DNA of 64,000 nucleotides from Earliella scabrosa (taxonomy: Eukaryota > Basidiomycota > Agaricomycetes > Polyporales > Polyporaceae). Shown piece after piece: positions 41,936 to 52,055 of this stretch. Position numbers and translations under genes: made by a program. The stretch is from NCBI GenBank assembly GCA_022605405.1, contig JABYQQ010000008.1, positions 2,170,001 to 2,234,000 of the forward strand. The letters are read 5' to 3'. The notes below the pieces were generated by a model. It made no database searches. It worked only from the letters and a program-made list of their open reading frames with translations, and was not told where the DNA came from. Every line of letters begins with the position of its first letter. Within the stretch, counting starts at the first letter, position 1.

Positions 41936-43123
41936 TCATATGCGGTTTGCGGGCTGCACATCTGACGACGGCGAATGGCGCGCTACGCCTCCTGTACCCA
42001 CTGCTCCTGGGGGTCCGCCGAGGCCGATTTTGGTAAGCGCGGCTTGGAGGGCGCTGAAGAAGGCTTGGTGGGGGGCGGGGTGTATGGAATCCATGTTGTG
42101 TATGTGTATGAGACCGGTGGTGGGAGAGAACGTATACCTCGAGTTCCTGAGGGGGCGCGCATCGAGCGAGTTGAGCTTCAGGTTTGGTCAGCAACGCGAA
42201 CGAGGGCACGCACACTTCCCTTCCGCCGTCGGCCTTGCTGACGCGGTTCGTGCCGTGAACGCGGAGGCCGATGAAGAGGCTCTTTTCGCCAATGCTGCGT
42301 GCCTTGCTCGCTGGATGAGAGTGCTCGCGCGCGTTGGGAGCGGAATCGGGACGCAGGCTGGAAGAGGAGCGCGGGCCGTGGACGCGGACGCGCAGCAGCT
42401 CGACGCAGAGGGCCGTATACAGGGCAGGGCGTTGACGGCGTGTCGGATGAATGCCGAGGATGCGACATAGAGAGACAGGCCTGGGTGAGTGTGTGGGCGT
42501 GGGGGTTACTGGGGAGGAGAGAGGACGGGCGCACCTTCGACGTCGAGGGTCCTCGCAAAGGGCGTCGGAGGGCGGTTCTCTAGGCGAAATTCGGGCTGTA
42601 GATGGTGATCTCGTCATCGTCCTTGCGGTTCAGGATTCGTGCTCGCAGAGTCCGGGGGAGGTGATGAGAACGGTGGACAAGAAGTTGCTTGGTGATGTAA
42701 ATTGGGCCTCCTGTGTGCGTCAGATGTCAAGAGCAGGTAAGAGCTGCAACGCCGCATTCGATGGTGCGAGTAGCTGCAGAGAGAGGTGCGGAGGCGGCAT
42801 GCAAAGACGGAGTAGCATCAGCCCTCGCGGGAAGGCGAGCGAGACGCACCTTGCTCGATTTCCCACTCCTTGTCCGACAGCACTCCGCCTCCGTCCGATC
42901 TTGAGCTGGGCCGTCCTGGGAGCGGGGAGTTCGTAGCCTGAAGAAGAGAAGGCGGCAGGTCAGAGGCCGTTGACTCGGCGAGCAACGAGTGTTCTGCAGA
43001 GTCGGAGGCGGCCCGGGCGTCGAACGACGGCAGCGAGCTCAGCGTTCGTTTCACTCCAGCGCGACAGCAGCGCCAGACAGCAGTGCGCAGGATGCAAGTC
43101 GTGAGGGTTGGGGGGAGAGCCAT
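41936..43123 (-). CDS. Uncharacterised protein, possibly mitochondrial, divergent from SPX-RING gene
   Basis: Exon 1, 43123-42850, begins MALPPTLTTCILRTAVWRCC, basic and without acidic residues as in a mitochondrial presequence, and ends LSDKEWEIEQ before GTGCGT. Further exon-like pieces: about 42570-42510 (FARTLDVEGAPV), 42478-42190 (GLSLYVASSAFIRHAVN... and ALYTALCVELLRVRV in neighbouring frames), and about 42093-41936 (MDSIHPAPHQAFFSALQAAL to stop). Frames change within the middle exon, so either an intron is missed or the gene is damaged. No family recognised. The 5' exon is duplicated at 46200-46500. It shares about 150 bp of promoter with the SPX-RING gene. Confidence 0.4.
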
Positions 43124-43276
43124 GGGCAACCTCGAGCGTGTCGGGGTCGGGGTCGGGAACAGGGTCGGGATCGGGGACGAGGAACGGAGGACGATGACGG
43201 CGGAGGCGGCAAGCGTTTGGGCGCCTCGCGACTCTGCGAGAACTACGGACCAAGGATAGCTAAGGCTACGGTCGGG

Positions 43277-45069
43277 ATGCACTTCTCGAAGACGTACAGC
43301 CAGCTCCTGCTCACGCTCAGCCCGCCAGAGCTGCGCGAAAGCGCAATCGAGTACCGCCGGCTCAAGAAGATCATCAACCGAATCGTTCCAGAGCTCACGG
43401 TGCTCAGTCCATCTGCGTGCCCCCTCATGTGCTCGCTACGCTGACTTGCCGTTTCGCACAGGGCTCTCTCCAGACGTCCTCCAGGCCGTCATTTCAGCCG
43501 GGCAGAACGACAAGGGCAAACGACGGGAGCGCTACTTGCCATCCGCGAGCCCACCCCTTTCCGCAGAGGACGCCGACAGCAGCCCAGGTCCGCGCGTCAT
43601 CTACGAGCTCGTCCACGTCGCAGACCATCCACGTCTCCCGACCAACACACGGACTCCCTCCCCCTCGATCCCTCTTCGTCTGCTTCCACACCGTCCGATG
43701 TCACCATAATCCTCCCCGTCCTGGGCCCCATGACGTCCTACAACTCGCCCTCGCCTCCGCTGCTACTTCCCACCTGCTCAAGCATAACGACTCCGAGTGC
43801 ATCCCAACAGCTCGTCAACGCATGTACCTGTTCACCTGACATATTTGTGAGCATAGCTGTTCATTCCTATTCTTTACACACCTTCCGACCCTCCCTCTTG
43901 GCTCCTCCCGCGAGCTCATCATCCCCCTCGCCTCCCACACGCCCTTCTTTCGCACCCTCTCCGACGCCCTCCACACCCTCTCCGCAAATCTCGTCACAAA
44001 TAGAGCAGAGTTCGAGTCAACTCTCCACGCTCTCACCCATGCCATCTCCGCCGCCGCTCGTCCCTCGTCCTCCACTTCTTCCTACCACGCCTATTCTCCC
44101 TTCTCCTCCGACCCAGCCAACATCTCTATCTCCTCTAACGCGCTCGCAATATCGCTCGCAATATCCTCAAAGTCTGACCTCGAGACGTGGCGGCAGATAT
44201 TCCAGCTCTACGTCGAAGCAGACATCTTCCAGGGCCACCAGGAGCGGTTCAGGGGCGAGCGCGATGTCCAAGATGCTCAAGCCCGTCTCGCTGCATTTTC
44301 CGCCAACGTGCAGGACCGCATAGCCAGCGGCGCTCTTAAGCTCAAGCTCAAGCAGAGTCGGGTTGCGCTCCAGACGTTCATGGAGCTCAATACATTCATC
44401 CTCGACTTGCGCAAGGTACGCGTGACTTCTGCTTCCAGTCACACGACGGAATGAAGCCTACCTTCCTCCACAGTTTCAGCACGTAACCTCAGAGGCAACA
44501 CGGAAGATTCTCAAGAAGCACGCAAAGCGGACTGCGATGCCTCTCTCTCCTGACCCCGCCTCGCTGTTCACGGTCCCAACCAGACAGCGCAGAGCGCGCG
44601 GTCGAGCTCCCGCGGACGTCCCCCCGCGATTCTCTCTCACTCTCACTCTCCCTCGTCCTCGTCCATGCTCTCACCGAGACGCTACTACCCATTATACCAC
44701 ACACCGACGACTACTCGCAGCAGCCTCGCGTTCAAGCCGATTCGCCTGAGGTGCACTCACTTGTTCTGCATACGGTCAGTCCCCGTGCTGCGATATGGGC
44801 TGGTCTGTCTACGGATGGCGCTAACCGTTCACCTTGCGTAGATGTCTTGCGAAGCTCCAGAAACGGGGACAGGAGCACTGCCCCTCCCTAAGTGTCGAGC
44901 GGCAACAGTTCTCTCCGCAGATCGCTGTGAGTTAACGTTAATCCTCGCTTGCTGAAGACGTCTGACGCGTATATCGTGTGCGCAGCGAACGTGGACGAAG
45001 GAGCGCGCGGCGGCGGAGGAAGAGATGCAGGAGCTTGGTCTGGAGTATCGGGGTTGCGTAGTTATGTAG
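43277..45069 (+). pseudogene. SPX-RING ubiquitin-ligase-like gene, RING finger broken
   Basis: The start MHFSKTYSQLLLTLSPPELR and EYRRLKKIINRIVPEL is a typical SPX N-terminus; GLSPDVLQAVI follows. A long clean stretch at about 43908-44415 (LIIPLASHTPFFRTLSDAL ... ETWRQIFQLYVEADIF ... LNTFILDLRK) and the next exon FQHVTSEATRKILKKHAKR complete the SPX part, which senses inositol pyrophosphate/phosphate in other proteins. At the RING the sequence runs HTDDYS then AFKPIRLRCTHLFCIR. The expected first CxxC pair between them is deleted (about 44715). After HCP five extra bases break the frame before CRAATVLSADR (about 44885). The tail EEEMQELGLEYRGCVVM is preserved. Without the zinc ligands E3 activity is not expected. 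Confidence 0.75.
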
Positions 45070-45255
45070 CATTTCGGGTTTGGGTGGACGTCGACCCAGG
45101 ACGGGTCTGAACATGGTGTACTATGAGTAATACGAGCCAGTCCAAAGCTTCGGACGCCCCCGCATATATTGATATATTGTCTATGATACATGACGTGCAT
45201 CACAACGAAAGGTATAGCGATACTCACGGATACTTCTGTTCGATGTCTTGCACCC

Positions 45256-46010
45256 GCTTACACCCACGCGCGCGGATTCTTGAGTACGTCCAGCAGCTTT
45301 CCCTCCCGGCTCTCCGCCTCGGTTCCCAGCTCGCTCATGTACTCCCACCGCACCGTCTCTGGGAAGCCCATGAGAACACTCTCGATGCGCGCGCCGGGTG
45401 TCATGAGCCCCAACTTGGTCCCACGATCGTAGACCAAGTTGAACTCCACGAAGCGTCCACGACGGAGCAGCTGCCAGGCCCGCTCGGGTTCTGTGCTGGG
45501 CGTGCGGCAGCCGCGCTCGAGGATGGGGAGGTACGAGGGCACGAACGCGAAGAGCTCGTCCGAGCTCTTCGGACGTCGTGCATTTGGCTCGAAGCGTTCG
45601 TGGAGTTCGTCGGAGAGGTCGTCGAAGAAAATGCCGCCCATGCCGTGCGACTCGCCGCGGTGCGGGATGAAGAAGTACTCGTCGCACCAGGTCTTGAACG
45701 TCGGGCAGAGGTCTGCACCGTGCCGTTCGCATGCGTCCTTGATGGTGCGATGGAAGTGCACGGCGTCCTCCTCGTACAGGCACGAGGGCGTGAGGTCGGA
45801 GCCGCCTCCGAACCACCAAGCGGCGTTCCTGCTGCCTGCTCGTACTCCGTCGGCTGCTCGGTGATCTCAAAGTAACGGTAGTTTGCGTGCACGGTGGGTG
45901 CGTGGGGGTTGCGGCGATGAACGACGAGGGAGATGCCTGCGGCCAAGAAGGCGACGAAAGACTCAATGTCGGGGATGAAGGAGTGGTGAGGAATTCGAAG
46001 GGCGCACCTT
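45256..46010 (-). pseudogene. Coproporphyrinogen III oxidase fragment (C-terminal two thirds)
   Basis: Reads [23 protein letters not shown] and [18 protein letters not shown], then after a one-base frame change near 45838 [63 protein letters not shown] and the normal family end LLDVLKNPRAWV. This is the oxygen-dependent heme-pathway enzyme (HEM13 type). The conserved HRGExRG motif reads HRGESHG, losing an Arg. The N-terminal third is missing. In its place the upstream sequence is that of the unknown gene at 41936-43123 (LNVEGAP), so the fragment is fused to foreign 5' sequence. Non-functional as it stands. Confidence 0.8.
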
Positions 46011-46510
46011 CGACGTTGAGCCGCAAGGACGGCGCGGCAGCATCTGTTGGACAAGGCCAATTGCGCACCCTGTGCGCGTCAGCTATCGGATACAGGTAAC
46101 CACAGAACAGTGGCATTCGGTTGCGCGAGTAGGTACAGGGAGCGATGCGCAGGTGGCATGCAAAGACTTCACAGACCTAGTGGGCAAGCGGCACGCGAGG
46201 TACAGAGACGCACCTGTCCGGATCTCCCACTCCTGGTACGACAGCTCTTCTAACCCGCCCCGTCGCGAGCTCCGCCGTCCTAGCAGAGGTCAGTGCGTAG
46301 TCTGAAGAAGAGAAGGCGGGAGGTCAGAGACGGTTGACGCGGCGGGCGACCGGCATTATGGCGAGTCGAAGGCGGGTCGGGCGTCGAACGATCGCAGCGA
46401 GTTCCGAGTCAGCATTCCAATGACGCCACGGCAGGGCGAGAGAGCAATGCGCGGGATGCGAGCTGTGAACGATGGGCGGAGAGCCCTCACCGTCGGGGTC
46501 GGGAGCGAGG
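46011..46510 (-). pseudogene. 5' part of duplicated unknown gene, fused to the CPOX fragment
   Basis: Matches 42540-43120: 'ggtggcatgcaaagac', 'cctgaagaagagaaggcgg'-like segments and the peptide LSYQEWEIRT where the other copy has LSDKEWEIEQ. Then RLNVEGAP where the other has RTLDVEGAP. The sequence passes directly into coproporphyrinogen oxidase coding sequence. Confidence 0.6.
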
Positions 46511-46577
46511 GCACCAGGAGGGCACGATGACAGCGTTTGGGCGCTTCGCGCCTGCGCCACGCGCGCACACCATCGGG

Positions 46578-47080
46578 ATGCACTTCTCAAAGACGTACAG
46601 TGCAGTGTACCGTACAGCCAGCTCCTGCTCATGCCCCCGCCCGACTTGCGCGAAAGCCCAATCCAGTCTCGCCGGCTCAACAAGATCACAAACCAAATAT
46701 GGTTGTAGAGCTCACAGCTCTCGGTTTGTGTGCCGCCTTCTTCTCTGCCGCCGCAAACTGACCACCTCCGCACTGGCTGCGCTCTCTCTCGACGTCCTCC
46801 AGGACGTCATTCACCCGCCACGAGGCCAGAACGCCACTGGAAAGCCACGGGAGGACTTCTTGCCATCCGTGACCCCACCGCTTTCCCCAGGTCTACCTCC
46901 ACCAACACACTGGCTCCCTACCGCTCGTCCGTCGGTCTCCACTCCTTCCTTTCACGCATATTCTCCCTTCTTCTCCGAGCTGTCCACCGTCTCCTTCTCG
47001 TCCAACGCGGTTGCAATATCCTCAAAGTCGGGCCTCGACACGTGGTGGGCCATGTTCTTGCTCTACGTCGAGGCGGATAT
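46578..47080 (+). pseudogene. Truncated duplicate of the SPX-RING gene
   Basis: MHFSKTYS is followed by a short internal repeat (gtacagtgcagtgtaccgta) that breaks the frame, SQLLLMPPPDLRESPIQSRR, then LSLDVLQDVIHPPRGQN, SFHAYSPFFSELS and SSKSGLDTWWAMFLLYVEAD. It ends in mid-domain where PSD2-like sequence begins. Confidence 0.8.
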
Positions 47081-47081
47081 C

Positions 47082-47650
47082 TCCCGTTGCGAAGCTCCTG
47101 GTGGATGCGCCGAAGAAGCACGAGAAGATCGGCTGGTACCGCGAGGAGGAACCCGAGAAGAGGAGATGCCCGACTTTGAGCTCCCGCCGTAGCCTGGTAA
47201 GGAGATGCCCCGGGAATCGAAGCACAACCCGACGATCTCGTTCAGGTGAACTTTCAGTGCGACTATCCCGCTGTTGCGCGCCGTGCTTCATCAAGGGCGA
47301 AGTGCCACCCATTCGACGCGCTCCACCAGAAGTCCTGGCGCCTGTATCGCAAGCAGTACGCCACGGACGGCATCTGCTCGCCCTCGCACCTCGAGCTTAC
47401 GTCCACGCTCGACTCACTCGGTTCGACGCTCTCGCACGACCCCGTCAAGTCACTCTGGACGCGGTTCAACAAGCGCCGCCAATACAACGCGCTCACATTC
47501 CACCAGACAGCTTAGCGTCTTCAGACGGAGCTGTGCCGTCCCCAGGGAGAAGAAACGGATCGACCCGGACCAGAGTATTAGGCACACCACCGCTCCCGTC
47601 ACGCCCGCGCGGGTTATGGACCTCATGCTCTCCAACCTGGCCGCGATGCG
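47082..47650 (+). pseudogene. PSD2-like fragment: end of second C2 and EF-hand-like region
   Basis: VAKLLVDAPKKHEKIGWYRE, then shifted REEEMPDFELP, stop, KEMPRESKHNPTISFR, a short intron-like gap, and AKCHPFDALHQKSWRLYR, ATDGICSPSHLELTSTLDSL, GSTLSHDPVKSLWTRFNKR. I recognise this as the linker and EF-hand-like region of fungal PSD2. It is the natural continuation of 36536-37815. After EKKRIDPDQS (about 47550-47580) similarity fades and no catalytic domain follows. Confidence 0.6.
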
Positions 47651-47685
47651 CACCGCCCCGAACGTGGAGCACCCGTCCACACTTC

Positions 47686-47870
47686 GCGTTCGGTGCGTGT
47701 CTCTTGTCGACTCTCTCCGCTGACGTGTATGCTTGCCCGCTTGGCCCACAGGCCGCTCCACGATCGACGCTCGGTGCGTATCTATTGTCCGCGTCAGGCT
47801 CTTTCCGCTGACGTGTACTATTCGCGTTTGGGCCGCAGGCCGCTCCACGATCGTCGTCCTGTTCGAGGAG
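47686..47870. repeat. Short tandem duplication, two copies of about 85 bp
   Basis: 'cgctgacgtgta' ... 'caggccgctccacgatcg' occurs twice (about 47719-47768 and 47808-47857), with intron-like GTGCGT/CAG edges. Confidence 0.6.
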
Positions 47871-48478
47871 GGTGTTGTCGAGGCTGATCAGGGTACCTGC
47901 TTATCAAGAGCCGCGCGTGCTTGCACACCCTCGCTCGGGTCGGTGGGCGGTGGGCGCAAGCCGCTTGCTGAGGCTACGCAGTAGATGGTGCGCACCTCGC
48001 AATACAGGCTCTTTCGCGTATGGTCGTCAAGTTGGCTGCTGCAACTCCGTGTACCATAGAATAGCTAGTGTACAGAAGCTATTCTCGAAATGTGTTGCGC
48101 TTGTATGATATGAGTAACCAACCTCGTATAGTTCCGGCCTCGCTCCCTATCGCCCCTCTCTCCCATCTCGATGCTTGTTAACGCTTGAACTCGTATGGCT
48201 ATGAACAGATTTCTGTCCCAGAACCAGCAGATCGTCGTTATTATGTCTACGTACTCGCACACGAGGAATTTGCAGGCCGTTGCCCTGGTATGATAGTCTC
48301 TGACCGTAAGTACCCTCTGCCTCAGAGGAGTCACAGTGACCGTGACCGTGACAGGAGTGACAGATGGTGCTCCTTTCGCGTGCGCGTGTATCAGTTGGGT
48401 GCTGCACCGTCACATTGGTAAGGACGTTCGCGCTCTACGTCGGCGGGGCTCACTCATCCGCAACTATTGAGGAATCAA
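47871..48478. other. Intergenic region, nothing recognised
   Basis: No credible coding frame. Contains 'gtgaccgtgaccgtgac' near 48337. Likely holds the promoter of the JmjC gene. Confidence 0.4.
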
Positions 48479-51238
48479 ATGGGCCGCAAGGACGAGCCAT
48501 TGATTCAAAAGGAGCGCTGCAATGGCGGCCGACTAGCGCCTCGCTTCCGAGATCTTGGTCAATGCGTGTCCTGCAAGGGAGAGCTTCAGGTCGAGCACAC
48601 AGAATGCCGTTTCCAAGGTGAGCTCAGACGCACTTCCTTGGATTCCTCTTGTCTGACAAGGCATCGTAGAGGTACGAGGTCGACAGGGGGTTCGCGGAGC
48701 AGTCTTCTTTGTGTCCGGCCAGATACCGCAGCCCGACTATGAGCCCCCCATGCTCAATCGTAAACCGAATGCGAGAGACAAGGGTTGTATACAGGCCAGT
48801 CGGAGTGCACAATGTTTGATAGGGTTGACTGACCTGCTATGCGTGCGTTTTAGGCCCTATGTGTGGAGCATCTCTTGCCGTCTCTGCGTCGCGAGGCGGA
48901 GCATGTCAAGAAACCCAGGATCCAAGCGCGCGGGAAAGATATACGCTGGAGAGATCTGTGTGGTGAGTCGCACCTGAGTGGCCTGCTTTGGTTATTCTGC
49001 TTACCCTAGACCCCGCCCAGATATCTGCCACAGCGAACTGTTCGTGTGCGCCTGGTTTTGCGAGGGGTGTGGGATGGACGTTTGTGAAGAATGCGCCCAG
49101 GGCATGCAAGAGGTGATGTCGTCGAGCTTGCACCTCTGCATTGGCGACTCACACATGTGTACAGGACACGTGGGAATGGCCGACAGACTTGCTGAACGAG
49201 GGTGCCCTGCCGGCGCATGTCTGCTCGTGGCAGACGCTGCGACCTACCACAAAGTTCGCCGAGGACGAGCTGACGGCCGTGATACAACGCATGGAGGACA
49301 TTGGGACATCTCCTACTGCCAGGTATGCGCATCACAGTACCGTACTGCGTCGCGGACTGACGTCGTTGGCCGCGCAGGATGGGCCCGGTGGCCTCATCGC
49401 AGTGGACTGACGTGGTCAGCGTCGACGTGGATGATCTGGCAGGTAGCGACTTCACCGCGGCACTGGGAGAGGGTCGTCCGCTGCACATCATAGGGTTGGA
49501 TACTCGCCTACAGGGTGACTGGAGTCCCAGAGGACTCCAGTCAGCGGTCCAGGGCTCCGATGTGACCTGCATCGACTGCAACGCTGACACGGAGAAGAAG
49601 ACGGAACTCGCGGCTACGACGTTCTTCGAGATGTTGTCACGCCAACATGATCGAGCAGCGACTGTCTACAAAGTCAAGGTGAGAGCTGTTGAATACGCTG
49701 CGTGACAACCGAGCCGACGGGTAATGACGCTGCCACTGCAGGACTGGCCACCGGACGATCACTTCAAGAACGTATTCCACCAACATTACGCCGCATACAA
49801 TCAATGCTTTGACGGGGAGTGCGCGGACTCAATCAGGCTGGATGGGGTTCGCAACATGGCTGCGTGCTGGCCAGATGTGGAGGGGGCACCAGATCTAGGT
49901 AAGACCGTGGTGCACGTACAGCAATCGTACAACTCAATTTGAGACAGGACCCAAACTATACTGCGCTATGGGTAACCATGCTGGCGGTCGTGGAACGACC
50001 CGGCTGCACCTGGATGTGACCGATGCCGCGAACATACTAACGTGGGCCCCAGCACCCGAGGAGCCCGGCGCCATATGGCACATCTTCGACCGTGAGGATA
50101 CAGCTCGCGTCCGACAGGCACTACGGGCGTTGGGTTTGTGCAGCACAGACGTGGATCCCATCCACTCTCAGAGCGTGTATCTGGGAGAGAAGGACCTAGC
50201 GGCAATGGTTGACCGTTTCAAGGTTCGTCCTTGGACGATACGGCAACGGGTAGGAGACCTCATCGTCGTGCCGGCCGGATCCCTTCATCAGGTGACATGC
50301 GTCCAGCACGGTTCGATACCGTACGACGAACTGATCGTTTGTGCTCCAGGTATGGAACTTGCAAGGGGCGATCAAGGTGGCGAGCGATTTCATTTCAGCC
50401 ACCAATCTGCCGTGGACCGCACGCATGCTCACAGAGTGGCGCGAGGCCAGGCTAACCACGCGCAAGGCCGACGTGCTGCAGCTACGCACGACGTTGTGGC
50501 TGCAATGGCTCGCGTCTCAGCGATGGCCCGATCGTCGTGTCAGCGGCCCGGACAGAGTTGCTTTGCCCGGCGCAAGGAGTAACGTGAACATTGGGATCGC
50601 GGCGGGCCCAGCCTGTGATGCACCATCAGCCCGCGGAGTACAGGCGCAGGCAGTTGGCCAAGGTGGCGGCACTGTCAGGAATGACGTTGCGCGGGTAAGT
50701 TGCAACTTTGCGATGCGCACGTTCGATGCTGGGCGACTGAGGCGTGAACACTGAACAGGGACCAGTCCACAAACGGCGGCGGGATTCTCCTCCACCACAA
50801 CGGTCCTCCGACTCACGCGGCGCATCGTGGCCGAGGAGCCGGGCAGGGGACAATGCTCTTCGATCGCGCGAGCACAGTTTCAGAGCGCGTAATCTGCAAG
50901 CACGCGTACGAGCGTCCCAAAACCCGGACCATCGGTACATATGCCCGGTGCCACTCTGTCGCCGCGCTTGCAATCGTAACGGTCTGGTCTGCCACTTGTG
51001 AGCTACCCGTTCCTCAATGGCGGACTGCAGATTGCTCACTCCGGGGCATATTGACAGGGAAGAAGCCCATCCGACGTTATTCAAGCCGACGGTCGAGGAA
51101 CGCCAGGGTTTGAGACCCTTCTATAGCCAGGCAATCAGTGATGGAGATTTTTGGGAGGCACTGAGTGGCCTGTTCCTGCAGCCACCGCAGCGCGTTGCCT
51201 ACTGGGGCCACAACTTTGATCGTACGGCGCGGAGATGA
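48479..51238 (+). CDS. KDM3-like JmjC-domain protein with zinc-binding motifs
   Basis: Exons fixed by phase: 48854-48962, 49021-49112, 49165-49322, 49378-49678, 49742-49898, 49948-50291 and 50350 onward. The 5' exons (48479-48617 and about 48670-48783) are less certain because their joint does not keep frame. Cys-rich parts: CVSCKGELQVEHTEC and LCDICHSELFVCAWFCEGCGMDVCEEC. The JmjC core has the iron ligands H-L-D (RLHLDVTDAAN, about 50007-50015) and the distal His in GSLHQV (about 50286). The 3' end may continue through an exon at about 50760 with RYICPVPLCRRACNRNGL, a C2H2-like finger, to a stop at 51236-51238. JmjC enzymes are Fe(II)/2-oxoglutarate oxygenases, often histone demethylases. 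A nuclear role is inferred. Confidence 0.7.
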
Positions 51239-52055
51239 AACGCGTACTCTATCTTAGACCGACGGGTTTTTTGCCCGTTCGCTGATCGTCTCAGGCCGCT
51301 TTCGCATTTGTGCCTCGTCAATATGATCACTCACGCATGATGGGTTAGAAGGGATGCGGACCTCCTGTGGAATGTTTGGGTGGTGGTACTTCGGACGTTG
51401 CGGCGCTGTATCCGAGGGGGTTGCATCTGTAGGACTCAGGGAACAAAGCCTAGACTATGCCAACGACGTCGATCAGAAAGGGGGAGCGAAGGGTCTGGAA
51501 GGGCGACCGAAGGGCGAGCTAGATGGGAGGCACAGAAACATCAAGCACCCAACACGCCTGCGAGTGTGCGAAGCGTGTTCAGACCCCAAATATCGGCCCT
51601 GGAAACGCGACCCAAGGGCAACGCCAAGAGATAGTACATGTGGGCTGACGCAAGATGTAACGTGCCGACGGCCGTTGAGATTTCCGCGACCAAAAGGTGG
51701 TAGTGCTAATTGCTGATTTCGCGTAAACCATTTGTGTGGTGTGACATCAGTGACAGTTTGGTCACACCCAACGAAACCTCTCGGGCGGCTCGCATTCGCT
51801 TGACCAAGGCAACCCTACCGCCGGTACCCGGACACTCTGTGGCTATTACGCGACGATCGGGACGGATGGACTATTGGCCGGTCGGGAAGGCTCGGGCGGT
51901 CTCCCGGCAGGAAGGCTGGGACGCACCAGGGTGACGAGCAACTCACGCTGCCTACCACCCAGATTGTGCCTCCTCGTGTTCACCGACCACACCCTGCTCG
52001 CTGCTTCGCCGTACTCGCTGCCCACTTTCCTTCCAGTGCTACCTTCCGCACCGCT
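51239..52055. other. Intergenic region, nothing recognised
   Basis: Open frames at 51354-51716 lack coding character. Pyrimidine-rich sequence at about 51960-52050 precedes the next ATG and may be its promoter/leader. Confidence 0.4.
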
